Below, piece after piece: positions 52,633-61,749 of a stretch of DNA of 64,000 nucleotides. The stretch is from assembly GCA_900079695.1 (NCBI GenBank), contig LT599022.1:2794511-2858510 (forward strand). Direction: 5' to 3'. The DNA comes from an uncultured Alphaproteobacteria bacterium. GTDB lineage: Bacteria > Pseudomonadota > Alphaproteobacteria > Rhodospirillales > Rhodospirillaceae. Position 1 is the stretch's first letter. Each line of letters opens with the position of its first letter. Under the pieces are notes generated by a model. That model searched no databases and was not told the DNA's origin. It was given only the letters and a program-made list of their open reading frames with translations. Position numbers and translations under genes: made by a program.

Positions 52633-54711
52633 ATGCGCGTTCTCGTCACCCGCCCTCACGACGACGCTTCCCGAACCGCGGAACTCCTGATCGCGCGCGG
52701 CTACGGCGTGACCGTCGAGCCGATGCTGGCGGTGGTTCCGGTGGCGGCCCCGCAGCTCGACCTGCGGGGCGTGCAGGCGATCCTGTTCACCAGCGCCAAC
52801 GGCGCGCGCGCGATGGCCGCCGCCAGCGCCGACCGCGACACGCCGGTCTACGCCGTCGGCGACGCCTCGGCGGCGGAAGCGCGCCGTCTCGGCTACGCCC
52901 ACGTCCATGCCGCGGCGGGCGACGTCGACGCGCTCGCGGCGCTGGTGGTGGCCGAGCTCGACCCGGCCGCCGGTCCGCTGCTGCACGTCGCCGCCAACGT
53001 CGTCGCCGGGGACCTGCAAGGCGCTCTCCGGCAACGCGGATTCGAGGTCCGCAAGACCCAGCTCTACGAAACCCGCGCCGCCGTCGCGCTGTCCGACGAT
53101 CTCGTCGAGGCCTTGAAAACCGGGAGCCTCGACGCCGCGCTGTTTTTTTCGCCCCGAACCGCCGAGACTTTCGTTACTCTTGCAAAAAATGCGGGTGTCG
53201 ACGGGGACTTGGCCAGACTGACGGCCTATGCGCTGTCGGCGGCGGTGGCGGCGAAGCTGCGCAAGGCGCCCTGGCGCGCGGTGCGGGTCGCGCCGAGCCC
53301 CGAGCAGGAGGCGCTGCTGGCGGTCCTCGACGCGGATCGCCCGGCGGACGACCAACCCATCGCCGCGCCCGCGGCGGAGGCAAACGGTGGAGACAGCACG
53401 ATGACCCCTGAAAAGGAAGCCGGAGAGGCGCAGGTGCCGGCCGCGGCCGAGGCGGAAGCCGAACGCGACGACGCGCGCGTCGAGGAGGTCGAGGAGGAGA
53501 CGTCCTCGGGCGGTTCCGGCCGCGCCGCGACGATCGCGATCCTGCTCGCGGTGATCGTCGGCCTCGCGGGCTATGCGTCGATCCCGTACTGGCGCGACAA
53601 GGTGCCGATGCCCTATCGCAGCTATCTTCCCGATCTGCCCGCCAGCGAGACCCGCACCCTGATCGCCGGGCTCGAAAGCAACGTCGACGCCAACCGCACC
53701 GAACTCGCCCGGTTGCGCGCCGAGGTCAAGACCATGAACGGCATGATCGAGGACGTCACCGACGCGGTGCAGCCGCCCTCGGGCAACGTCGTCGCCGAGA
53801 TCGGCGCGCTCAAGGAACGCCTCGCCGCCCTCGATTCGCGCCTGCGCGCGCTCGCGGCGTCGGGCGGTTCCGGTTCCGCCGAGCCGCAGGCCGCGCCGGG
53901 CGTGGCGGGCGATCTCCAGCACCGCCTCGACCTGCTCGCGGGCCGGGTGGAACAGCTCGCCGAGAACAACAAGGCGCTGGCGGGCAAGCTCGAACAGCGC
54001 GGCATCGCCCAGCGCGACGAGCTCGAAGGGGTTTCCCAGCGCCTCGCCGCGGTCGAGGCGACGCGCGCCGAGGCGGCGAGCGTGCTCAAGCTCAACGACC
54101 GCATTACCGAGGTCGAATCGATGGCGCGCGCGATGGTGTCGCGTCACGACGCTTCGCTCGCCAACCTTCTGGCGGTGGTGCAGCTGCGCGCCAAGGCGCA
54201 GGACGGCCAGCCCTTCGACGCCGAGCTGCGCACCGCCCGCGCGCTCGCCGAGGACAAGGCCGCCTTCGACGCCGAGGCCGACGCCTTCGCCGCGGTCGCC
54301 GCCGAGGGCGTGCCGACCGTCGCGGCGCTGCGCCAGAGCTTCCAGCGCGTCGCCACCGCGGCGGCGCGGGCGGCCAACGCCCCCGCGGGCGACACGCTGC
54401 TCGACAAGACTCTCGCCCGGGTCTCCGGGCTGGTGACGGTGCGCCGCATCGACGGTGGGTCCGAGACCGACAGCGTCGGCGCGGTGCTCGCCCGTACCGA
54501 GCGCCTGCTCGACGCGGGCGACCTCGCGGGCGCGGTGAAGGAGCTGCGGAGCATTCAGGACCCGGGTGTGGCGGCGGCGGTGAAGCCGTGGATCGGCCGC
54601 GCCGAAACCCGCGCCCGCCTCGATGCCGCGCTCTCGACCCTGACCGCCGACGCGCTCGCCCGGGTCGCCGCCAGCGCGATGCAGCAGCCGACGCAGAAGA
54701 CGGGGGGCTGA
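52633..54711 (+). CDS. hemD: Uroporphyrinogen-III synthase fused to a mitofilin/Mic60-like membrane protein
   Basis: 692 residues. Residues about 1-235 are HemD (VLVTRPHDDASRTAELL, ILFTSANGARAM, VYAVGDASAAEARRLG, FFSPRTAETFVTLA), closing the tetrapyrrole ring. Residues about 236-298 are an acidic Ala/Glu linker. One membrane helix (about 299-317) follows, then a long coiled-coil region (about 335-500) and the C-terminal mitofilin-type segment (about 500-680). In many alphaproteobacteria hemD and the Mic60 gene are adjacent but separate. An ATG at 53401 (Met257) preceded by GGTGGAGA could give a free Mic60 of 436 residues. The fusion has no frameshift. Confidence 0.9.
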   Translation: MRVLVTRPHDDASRTAELLIARGYGVTVEPMLAVVPVAAPQLDLRGVQAILFTSANGARAMAAASADRDTPVYAVGDASAAEARRLGYAHVHAAAGDVDALAALVVAELDPAAGPLLHVAANVVAGDLQGALRQRGFEVRKTQLYETRAAVALSDDLVEALKTGSLDAALFFSPRTAETFVTLAKNAGVDGDLARLTAYALSAAVAAKLRKAPWRAVRVAPSPEQEALLAVLDADRPADDQPIAAPAAEANGGDSTMTPEKEAGEAQVPAAAEAEAERDDARVEEVEEETSSGGSGRAATIAILLAVIVGLAGYASIPYWRDKVPMPYRSYLPDLPASETRTLIAGLESNVDANRTELARLRAEVKTMNGMIEDVTDAVQPPSGNVVAEIGALKERLAALDSRLRALAASGGSGSAEPQAAPGVAGDLQHRLDLLAGRVEQLAENNKALAGKLEQRGIAQRDELEGVSQRLAAVEATRAEAASVLKLNDRITEVESMARAMVSRHDASLANLLAVVQLRAKAQDGQPFDAELRTARALAEDKAAFDAEADAFAAVAAEGVPTVAALRQSFQRVATAAARAANAPAGDTLLDKTLARVSGLVTVRRIDGGSETDSVGAVLARTERLLDAGDLAGAVKELRSIQDPGVAAAVKPWIGRAETRARLDAALSTLTADALARVAASAMQQPTQKTGG

Positions 54712-54715
54712 GCCG

Positions 54716-55906
54716 ATGGTCCGCATTCTCGGATACCTGATCGCGGTCGCCGCTCTGGTGGGCGGCGCGGTGTGGCTCGCCGACCATCCCGGCGAGGTCA
54801 CGGTGCGCTGGCTCGCCTGGCAGGTGGATACCTCGGTGCCGGTGACGATCCTCGGCGTGCTTGCGATCGCCTGCGTCGCCTACGTGCTCCTGCGCTTCCT
54901 CGCCGGGTTCCTCGGCCTGCCCGGGCGCTTCGCCCGCAGCCGCCGCGAACGCCGCCAGACCAAGGGTACGGCGGCCCTCGCCGGGGCCGTCACCGCGCTC
55001 GCGGGCGGCGACGCCGGGACCGCGCGCCGCTGCATCAAGGATACCGACAAGACCCTCGCCAACCCGCAGCTCACCCACCTGCTCGCCGCCGGGGCCGACC
55101 GCGCCGAGGGCGATCTCGAAAGTGCGCGCGGCCACTACGAGGCGCTGTTGGAAACCCCGGAGACCGAGCTTGCGGGCCTGCGCGGGCTGATCGAAATCCT
55201 GCCGCCGGACGACCCGCGCGTGCCCGAGCTGGCGCGCCGCGCCTACGCCCGCGCGCCGCAGTCGCCTTGGGCGGCGGAGGCGGCCTACGCCGCCGAACTC
55301 GCGGCCGGAAACCTCGAAGCGGCGCAGGCGATTCTCGACAAGGCGCGCAAGAAGGGGGTGTTCGCCACCGCCGAGGCGGAAACCCGGACCGCGCGCATCG
55401 CGATGGCCCGCGCCGAGGCCGCGCGCGGCGAGGGCCGTCTCGCCGACGCCGCCAAGCTCGCGCGCCAGGCCCTCGACCTCGCGCCCGACGACACCGCGGC
55501 GGCGCTCGCGCTGGCGCGCATCCACCTTGCCGAGGGGCGCGACAAGAAGGCCGCCGAGGTGCTGGAGCAGCAATGGCGCGCCGCGCCCTCGGCGGCGCTG
55601 CTGCGCGCCTATCTCGACCTCTGGACCGGCGAGGACGCCGTCGCCCGGGCGAAGCGGGTGCGTCAGCTCGTCGCCGACAATCCCGAGCACCCGGAGAGCC
55701 GTTTCGCGCTCGCCGAGGCGCTGATGTGCGCCGAGGCCTATCCCGAGGCCCGCGCCGCCCTCGCGCCGCTCGCCGGGCCTTCGGCGACCGCGGCGGTGAA
55801 CGGCCGCGCGGCGCTGACGATGGCGCGCATCCTCGCCGCCGAGGGCGCGGACGCGGCGCAGCAGCGCGAATGGATCGAACGCGCCGCCGTGGCGCTGGCG
55901 GAATGA
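54716..55906 (+). CDS. hemY: HemY-like TPR membrane protein (Orf52)
   Basis: 396 residues. Two N-terminal membrane helices (about 4-22 and 42-64) flank a short loop with the HemY_N consensus (HPGEVTVRWLAWQVDTSV). The rest is alpha-solenoid: helical repeats of about 34 residues rich in Ala (TPR-like), from 95 to 390. HemY-type proteins of proteobacteria follow hemD, and in alphaproteobacteria Orf52 sits beside Mic60 and works with it on membrane architecture. Four bases separate it from the HemD-Mic60 gene. This is not the protoporphyrinogen oxidase called HemY in Bacillus. Confidence 0.88.
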   Translation: MVRILGYLIAVAALVGGAVWLADHPGEVTVRWLAWQVDTSVPVTILGVLAIACVAYVLLRFLAGFLGLPGRFARSRRERRQTKGTAALAGAVTALAGGDAGTARRCIKDTDKTLANPQLTHLLAAGADRAEGDLESARGHYEALLETPETELAGLRGLIEILPPDDPRVPELARRAYARAPQSPWAAEAAYAAELAAGNLEAAQAILDKARKKGVFATAEAETRTARIAMARAEAARGEGRLADAAKLARQALDLAPDDTAAALALARIHLAEGRDKKAAEVLEQQWRAAPSAALLRAYLDLWTGEDAVARAKRVRQLVADNPEHPESRFALAEALMCAEAYPEARAALAPLAGPSATAAVNGRAALTMARILAAEGADAAQQREWIERAAVALAE

Positions 55907-55964
55907 CGGAGGCGCTTGCCAAGCGCGGAAAATGTCCGTATCTTCCGCCCCTCTCGACTGGTAT

Positions 55965-56039
<75 letters not shown>

Positions 56040-56080
56040 GTTCCCTCGCGGGAACGCCCAAAGTTCCGACGGGCCGCGCG

Positions 56081-56686
56081 ATGTCCGAATCCGGCGAATT
56101 CACCGCAGCGATGCTGTCGCCCGAGGCGCTCGAACGCCTCGGCGGAAGTTTGCGCCATGCGCGCCGCCTGCGCGGGCTGCGCCTCAAGGACCTGGCCGAC
56201 GTGGCCGAGTGCTCGGAAAGCATGCTCTCGAAGATCGAGACCGGGCGCGCGGTGCCGTCCCTCGCGCTGGTGCGGCGGATCGTCAAGGGACTCGAGGTTT
56301 CGCTCCACGATCTGTTCGCGCAGCCGACCGCCGAGGTGCCGCTGGTGCACCGCGCCGGGAGCCGCCCGACCGTCGGCGTCGGCCGCGTCGGCGCGGGGCC
56401 GAGCGTGGTGCTGGAATTCCTGATGCCGCGCGGCGACGGCCTGATCCTCGAGGCCAACATCCACACCGTCAGCCCCGGCGGCTCGTCGGCGGGTGCGACC
56501 AGCCACGTCGGCGAGGAATTCGGCTACGTCCTCGACGGCGAGCTCGACCTCACCGTCGACGGCGAGACCACCCGCATCGTCAAGGGCGACTCGTTCGCCT
56601 TCCGCTCCGAGCGGCCGCACGCCTACCGCAATCCCGGCAGCGTTCCGGCGCGGATTCTCTGGGTCAACACGCCGCCTACCTACTGA
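56081..56686 (+). CDS. XRE-family regulator with C-terminal cupin
   Basis: 201 residues. HTH about 19-72 (LRHARRLRGLRLKDLADVAE, SESMLSKIETGRAVPSLALV). The cupin (about 125-197) shows HVGEEFGYVLDGELDLTVDG and GDSFAFRSERPHAYRNPGS, the metal-type His/Glu/His pattern. XRE-cupin proteins control amine, amino-acid and sugar catabolism in response to small molecules. It lies upstream of a Liv-type transporter by 239 bp, with a 10-bp palindrome TTTGCGCAAA (56795-56804) there that could be a binding site, so it probably regulates it. Confidence 0.9.
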   Translation: MSESGEFTAAMLSPEALERLGGSLRHARRLRGLRLKDLADVAECSESMLSKIETGRAVPSLALVRRIVKGLEVSLHDLFAQPTAEVPLVHRAGSRPTVGVGRVGAGPSVVLEFLMPRGDGLILEANIHTVSPGGSSAGATSHVGEEFGYVLDGELDLTVDGETTRIVKGDSFAFRSERPHAYRNPGSVPARILWVNTPPTY

Positions 56687-56794
56687 GCACGCGCGCATGC
56701 GGCGCGGTGCCCCCACAGCCCCGCAGGCGGCGGGACGCGCCGGATCGGGGCGGCTGCGGCCGATTGCCGCAAAAACGGGCGGGTCTGACGTTGT

Positions 56795-56804
56795 TTTGCG
56801 CAAA
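56795..56804. promoter_or_regulatory. Palindrome in the regulator-transporter gap
   Basis: TTTGCGCAAA, perfect 10-bp dyad. It sits 121 bp upstream of the substrate-binding protein start in a 239-bp gap (56687-56925) otherwise without recognisable genes. Candidate XRE-cupin operator, on position only. Confidence 0.3.
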
Positions 56805-56925
56805 GCCGAAAAATCGGGCAGAACTCGTTCAAGCGACTTGAATTCCGCACTTGTTCTGTCAGGCTTGGGCCCCATCGAGCCCCGCTGCCGCGGTCGGCGC
56901 CGGGAAAACTGAGGGAGCCTTCCAG

Positions 56926-58101
56926 ATGAAATCCATCCTGCGTTTCAGCGTCGGCGCGGTCTTCGCCGCCGCGCTTGCGGCGTCGCCGTTCGCGGCCGCG
57001 TCGGCGAAGGACACGGTGAAGATCGCGTTCATCGGCCCGCTCTCCGGCGGCACCGCGTCGATCGGCGTCGGCGGCCGCAATTCGGCGGAGCTCGCGGTGC
57101 GGATCCGCAACGCCGACCCCAAGGCCAAATACCACTACGAGCTGTTCGCCCAGGACGACGAGTGCAAGCCCAACGTCGGCGTGCAGGTGGCGACCAAGGC
57201 GGCGGCCGACCGCAAGGTGATCGGCGGCGTCACCCACTACTGCTCGGCGGTGGCGATGAGCACGGTCGACGTCTATCACAAGTTCAACCTGCCGGTGATC
57301 GTGTGGGGCGCGGTGCTGCCCGACATCACCTACGGCAACGACTACAAGGAGATCCATCGCGTCAACGGCACGATGGTCAACCAGAACGAGGTCGCCGCCG
57401 ACTTCATGACCAAAGCGGGCTACAAGACCTGGGTGATTCTTCACGACACCACCGACTACGGCAAGGGCCACAACGCCTACTTCTCGAAGTACGTGACCGA
57501 GAAGGGCGGCAAGGTGCTCGCCACCTTCGGCGTCACCGCCGACCAGCAGGACTTCACCGCCGAGCTGACCAAGGCGAAGGAACTGAAGCCCGACGTGATC
57601 TACTTCGGCGGCCTCACGCCGCTCGGCATCCGCATCCGCCAGCAGATGGACAAGCTCGGCATCGACGCGCAGTTCGAGGGGGTCTCGGGGATCGTCTCCG
57701 ACGCCTTCATCGAGGGTCTCGATCCCAAGCTCGCCGAGGGCGTGCTCGCCTTCCGCGAGGGCGCGCCGGTGGAGAAGCTGCCGGGCGGCCAGTACTTCCT
57801 CTCCGAGTACGAAAAGGCCAAGTTCGACCAGGGGCCGGACGCCTACGGCGCGTTCGCCTTCGCCGCCGCGAGCCTGCTGATGGACGCGATCGAAAAGGTC
57901 GGGCCGGATCGCAAGAAGGTCACCGCCTATCTCGACGACATCAAGTCCCGCGACAGCATCGTCGGCCCGATCACCTTCGACGACCACGGCCAGAACACCG
58001 TCGCCCTGATCACCAAGTACGTGATCCAGGACGGCAAGTGGGTGCTATGGGAAGACAGCGAATACGCCGCCGGCAAGCGCAAGCTCGTCGGGGCGAAGTA
58101 A
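56926..58101 (+). CDS. Periplasmic substrate-binding protein, LivK/branched-chain amino acid type
   Basis: 391 residues. Signal peptide of about 27 residues (KSILRFSVGAVFAAALAAS, AASA cleavage before KDTVK). The mature part begins VKIAFIGPLSGGTASIGVGG, followed by the Leu/Ile/Val-binding fold features ITYGNDYKEIHRVNG and TTDYGKGHNAYFSKYV. ATG 56926 has GGGAG seven bases upstream. Ligand cannot be read from sequence; the downstream deacylase and amidase suggest amide or N-acyl amino-acid substrates. Confidence 0.9.
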   Translation: MKSILRFSVGAVFAAALAASPFAAASAKDTVKIAFIGPLSGGTASIGVGGRNSAELAVRIRNADPKAKYHYELFAQDDECKPNVGVQVATKAAADRKVIGGVTHYCSAVAMSTVDVYHKFNLPVIVWGAVLPDITYGNDYKEIHRVNGTMVNQNEVAADFMTKAGYKTWVILHDTTDYGKGHNAYFSKYVTEKGGKVLATFGVTADQQDFTAELTKAKELKPDVIYFGGLTPLGIRIRQQMDKLGIDAQFEGVSGIVSDAFIEGLDPKLAEGVLAFREGAPVEKLPGGQYFLSEYEKAKFDQGPDAYGAFAFAAASLLMDAIEKVGPDRKKVTAYLDDIKSRDSIVGPITFDDHGQNTVALITKYVIQDGKWVLWEDSEYAAGKRKLVGAK

Positions 58102-58113
58102 GCCTTCGAGACC

Positions 58114-58135
58114 GGGGAGCGCTCCGGCGCTCCCC
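58114..58135 (+). terminator. Intergenic hairpin between binding protein and permease
   Basis: GGGGAGCGC (58114-58122), loop TCCG, GCGCTCCCC (58127-58135): perfect 9-bp stem with a tetraloop, 13 bases after the stop and 30 before livH. No T-run follows, so it is more likely a partial terminator or mRNA-stabilising hairpin that raises binding-protein level over permease. Confidence 0.55.
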
Positions 58136-58164
58136 GCCCTGTTCCTCATCGCGCGGGCGGACCC

Positions 58165-59079
58165 ATGGATCTTCTCGGCCAATACGTCGTCAACGGCCTG
58201 ATGCTCGGCACCATCTACGCCCTGGTCGCGGTCGGCTTCACCCTGTTCTTCGGGGTGCTCGACGTCATCAAGTTCTCCCACGGCGACGTGCTGATGGTCG
58301 GCGCGTTCACCGGCTTCTCCGCCGCCGCAGGCGCGGCGGCGATCGGCTTCACGCACCCGCTCGCGCAGCTCGCCGCGACCGTGGTGTTCGCCCTCGCGGG
58401 CACCGCCGCCCTCGGCGCGGCGATCGCGAAATGGCTGATCCTGCCGCTCAAGAGCGCGCCGCGGCTCAACATCCTGCTCGCCACCCTGATGCTCGGCACC
58501 GCGTTGCGCGAGAGCGTCCGCCTGTTCTATCCGGACGGCTCGAACCCCAAGGCGTTCCCGGCGCTGCTGCCGACCACCTCGTGGCAGTGGGGGCAGTTCA
58601 CCCTGCGCGCCGACAGCACCATCCTCGTCGTCGCCGGGGTGCTGGTGATCGTCGGCCTGCATCTTCTGATCAACCGCACCCGCCTCGGCCTCGCGATCCG
58701 CGCGGTGGCGCAGGATGAGGAAACCGCGCGCACCATGGGCATCAACTACACCCTGATCGTGCTCGTCACCTTCGCCCTCGGCTCGGCGATCGCCGCCGTC
58801 GCGGGGGTGATGGATGGCCTCTACTACAACGAGATCAACTTCGGCATGGGCCTGCTGCTCGGCCTGATCGGCTTCTCCGCCGCGATCATCGGCGGCCTCG
58901 GCAACCTCTACGGCGCGATCCTCGGCGGCTTCCTGTTCGCCGCCCTGCAGACGATCGGCGCGGTGGCGCTGCCGTTCGCCTCCGCCTACAAGGACGTGTT
59001 CGCGTTCGCGGTGGTGATCGCGCTGATGGCGTGGAAGCCCACCGGCCTGATCCCCGAACGCGCCAGCGAGCGGGTGTGA
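58165..59079 (+). CDS. livH: Branched-chain-type ABC permease LivH
   Basis: 304 residues, about 8 membrane segments. GLMLGTIYALVAVGFTLFFG opens the protein, and the conserved inner loop RTRLGLAIRAVAQDEETARTMG carries the EAA-like interaction site with the ATPases; GGLGNLYGAILGGFL follows near the end. It pairs with LivM. Confidence 0.93.
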   Translation: MDLLGQYVVNGLMLGTIYALVAVGFTLFFGVLDVIKFSHGDVLMVGAFTGFSAAAGAAAIGFTHPLAQLAATVVFALAGTAALGAAIAKWLILPLKSAPRLNILLATLMLGTALRESVRLFYPDGSNPKAFPALLPTTSWQWGQFTLRADSTILVVAGVLVIVGLHLLINRTRLGLAIRAVAQDEETARTMGINYTLIVLVTFALGSAIAAVAGVMDGLYYNEINFGMGLLLGLIGFSAAIIGGLGNLYGAILGGFLFAALQTIGAVALPFASAYKDVFAFAVVIALMAWKPTGLIPERASERV

Positions 59080-59083
59080 CGCG

Positions 59084-60232
59084 ATGATCGACCGTCTTCC
59101 CCCCTTCGCCGTCGCCGCCGTCTCCGTCCTCGCCGGGATGGTGTTCGCGATCGTGTTCATGGAGCAGGAAAGCGACGTCGCGGTGATCTCGCTGGTCGCC
59201 GCAGCCGCCGTCGCCGCTTGGCTGGGCGGCCGCGCGGGCGTGGCCGGGGCGTTCGCCCGCGCCGCGCAGGCGCGCCCCGCCGCGCTCTCGGCGCTGGTCG
59301 CGCTCGCCGGGCTCGGCGTCGTCGCCGCGTTCGCCGAGGATCACTTTCCTCTCCTGATGCTCGCCACGGTGATGCTCTACGCCACCGTCGCGCTCGGGCT
59401 CAACGTCCAGTTCGGCTACGCGGGCGTCGTCAACTTCGCCGGGGCGGCGTTCTTCGGCATCGGCGCGTACACCTCCGCCAAGCTCGTCGGCGGTAGCGTT
59501 CCGGCGATCCTGGCGCTGCCGCTCGGCGGCCTGTTCGCGGCGCTGATCGGGCTGCTGCTGGTGATTCCGGTGGTGCGCACCCGCGGCCATTACGCGGCGG
59601 TGGTGACGATCGCGTTCTCGGTGCTGTTCAAGACCTTCCTCGAAGTCAACGACACGTTCGGCGGTCCGCAGGGGCTACCGGTCGGGGCGATGAACCTGTT
59701 CGGCTGGGATTTCGGCGAGGGTCCGACGGCGTTCGGCATCGAGGCGTCGTTCTACCTCAACTACGCGCTCGCCGCGTTCGCGCTGCTGGCGCTGGCGTTC
59801 ACCCTGGTGCGGCGGCTGGAGCGTTCCTGGCTCGGGCTCGCGCTCGACGCGGTGCGCCTCGACGAGACCGGCGCGGCCTGCTACGGCATCGGCATCCGCC
59901 GCTCCAAGATCTTCGCCTTCGTGCTCGGCAACGCGATCATCGGCGTCGCCGGAGCACTCTACGGCTGCATGCAGGGCTATGTGGCTCCGACCAGCTTCAC
60001 CTTCTCCGACAGTCTGATCCTGGTCGCGATCGTGCTGCTGGGCGGGATGGGCAGCCCGTGGGGGATGATCCTCGCCGCGGCGATCGTGGTGGTGCTGCCG
60101 GAGAAGCTCCAGGCGATTCAGGAATACCGCTTCCTGCTGTTCTCGGCGGTGGTGATCGCGATCCTGCTGTTCCGCCCCTCGGGGCTGCTGCCGCGCCGCG
60201 TGCGCCGCTATTTTCCGGAGGGCGGACGATGA
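59084..60232 (+). CDS. livM: Branched-chain-type ABC permease LivM
   Basis: 382 residues with an extra N-terminal hydrophobic extension before the LivM core ([20 protein letters not shown]). The loop [21 protein letters not shown] is the ATPase contact. [20 protein letters not shown] follows. It starts 4 bp after livH and its end overlaps livG by ATGA. Confidence 0.92.
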   Translation: MIDRLPPFAVAAVSVLAGMVFAIVFMEQESDVAVISLVAAAAVAAWLGGRAGVAGAFARAAQARPAALSALVALAGLGVVAAFAEDHFPLLMLATVMLYATVALGLNVQFGYAGVVNFAGAAFFGIGAYTSAKLVGGSVPAILALPLGGLFAALIGLLLVIPVVRTRGHYAAVVTIAFSVLFKTFLEVNDTFGGPQGLPVGAMNLFGWDFGEGPTAFGIEASFYLNYALAAFALLALAFTLVRRLERSWLGLALDAVRLDETGAACYGIGIRRSKIFAFVLGNAIIGVAGALYGCMQGYVAPTSFTFSDSLILVAIVLLGGMGSPWGMILAAAIVVVLPEKLQAIQEYRFLLFSAVVIAILLFRPSGLLPRRVRRYFPEGGR

Positions 60233-61008
60233 GCGCCGCGACGCTGCTTTCCCTCGAGGGCGTGGCCAAGAGCTTCGGCGGCGTGCGCGCGCTGAACGAC
60301 GTCTCGTTCGAGGTCGGCCGGGGCGAGATTCTCGGGCTGATCGGGCCGAACGGCTCGGGCAAGACCACCTCGTTCAACGTCCTCACCGGGCTCTACAAGC
60401 CCGACGGCGGGCGCATCGTCTTCGACGGCGCGGAGATCACCGGCGCGTCGCCGCAGGCGGTCTACCATGCCGGGATCGCGCGCACCTTCCAGCGCTCGCG
60501 GCTGTGCCTGGAGCTCTCGATCTTCGACAACATCATGGTCGGCAACCACGGCCGCCTGAACCCGGGCCTGTGGCACAACCTGTTCGCCCGCAAGGCGCTG
60601 AGGGCCGAGCACGACGCCGCCTTCGCCGAGGCGCGCGAACTCGTGGCGCTGTTCAGCCCGAGCCTCGCGGGGGCGATGTTCCAGGCGGTGGGAGCGCTGC
60701 CGATGATCGAGCGCCGCCGCATCGAGATCTGCCGCGCCCTGATCGCGCGGCCGAAGCTGCTGCTGCTCGACGAACCCTCGGCGGGCATGACCCACGACGA
60801 GACCTACCAGCTGATGAGCGACATTCTGTCGGTGCGCGAACGCCTCGGGAGCCTCACGATCATCCTCGTCGAGCACGAGATGGGAGTGATCGAACGGGTC
60901 TCGGACCGCTGCGTGGTTCTGAACTACGGCGAGAAGATCGCCGAGGGCGCGTATCAGGAGGTCGCCGCCGACCGCCTGGTGCAGGAAGCCTATCTCGGTT
61001 CGGCGTGA
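60229..61008 (+). CDS. livG: ABC ATPase LivG with a degenerate signature motif
   Basis: 259 residues. Walker A GPNGSGKT (39-46), Q-loop in ARTFQRSRL (Gln88), Walker [11 protein letters not shown] (177-186), H-loop in VEHEMGVIE. Between 150 and 165, where LivG normally reads LSYGQQRR, it has [12 protein letters not shown]: the ABC signature is not recognisable. All other features are normal. It may still work because LivF has a full signature and Walker sites (an asymmetric pair). Confidence 0.9.
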   Translation: MSAATLLSLEGVAKSFGGVRALNDVSFEVGRGEILGLIGPNGSGKTTSFNVLTGLYKPDGGRIVFDGAEITGASPQAVYHAGIARTFQRSRLCLELSIFDNIMVGNHGRLNPGLWHNLFARKALRAEHDAAFAEARELVALFSPSLAGAMFQAVGALPMIERRRIEICRALIARPKLLLLDEPSAGMTHDETYQLMSDILSVRERLGSLTIILVEHEMGVIERVSDRCVVLNYGEKIAEGAYQEVAADRLVQEAYLGSA

Positions 61009-61018
61009 GGGAACGGAC

Positions 61019-61738
61019 ATGGACGCGCAAATTCCGGCGATCGAAATCTCCGGCCTCCACACCGCCTACGACAAGGCGGACGTGCTGATCGACGTGTCGC
61101 TGGTGGTCCGCCCCGGCGAGATCACCTGCCTGCTCGGGTCCAACGGCGCGGGCAAGACCACCCTGATCCGCTCGATCCTCGGCCTCACGCCGCCGCGCGC
61201 GGGCAGCATCAAGGTGTTCGGCGAGGAGATCGCGGGCGAGCCGACCCATCGCGTGATCGCCCGCGGCGTCGCCTGCATTCCCGAGGGGCGTCGGATGTTC
61301 CCCAAGCTCACGGTGGCCGAGAACCTCCGCCTCGGCGCCTATCAGGAGCCCTCGGAGGCGGAGATCCGGCGTCGCCTCGCCGAGGTCTACGACACCTTTC
61401 CGCGTCTCGCCGAGCGCCGCAACCAGCTTGCGGGAACGATGTCGGGCGGCGAGCAGGCGATGGTGTCGATCGGCCGCGGCCTGATGGGCCAGCCCCGCGT
61501 GCTGATCATCGACGAACCGTCGCTCGGATTGTCGCCGTTGTATGTGAAGGAGAATTTCCGCATCATCGAGGGCATTCGCGCGCGCGGCATCACGGTGTTC
61601 CTGGTCGAGCAGAACGTTCACCAGACCCTCGCGATCGCCGATGCGGGCTACGTTCTGTCCGGCGGCCGTCTGGTCGCCGGGGGCACCGCGGCGGAACTCA
61701 AGTCCAACGCCGAGTTCCACGCCGCCTATTTCGGGTAG
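61019..61738 (+). CDS. livF: ABC ATPase LivF
   Basis: 239 residues with Walker A GSNGAGKTTL (40-49), Q-loop near ARGVACIPEGR, signature MSGGEQAM (141-148) and Walker B VLIIDEPSLGLSP (161-173). LivF-type C-terminal VLSGGRLVAGGTAAEL. It would pair with LivG at the membrane; 10 bases after livG. Confidence 0.93.
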   Translation: MDAQIPAIEISGLHTAYDKADVLIDVSLVVRPGEITCLLGSNGAGKTTLIRSILGLTPPRAGSIKVFGEEIAGEPTHRVIARGVACIPEGRRMFPKLTVAENLRLGAYQEPSEAEIRRRLAEVYDTFPRLAERRNQLAGTMSGGEQAMVSIGRGLMGQPRVLIIDEPSLGLSPLYVKENFRIIEGIRARGITVFLVEQNVHQTLAIADAGYVLSGGRLVAGGTAAELKSNAEFHAAYFG

Positions 61739-61749
61739 GACGACAACAC

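Noticed and set aside
51631..54801. 1056-codon open frame on the minus strand opposite hemC and hemD-mic60
   Set aside because: Sequence is low-complexity Arg/Gly/His-rich with no motif, and it is fully antisense to three well-supported genes. GC-rich codon bias creates such frames.
54104..55690. 528-codon minus-strand frame opposite the Mic60/HemY region
   Set aside because: Antisense shadow, Arg/Ala-rich, no motif.
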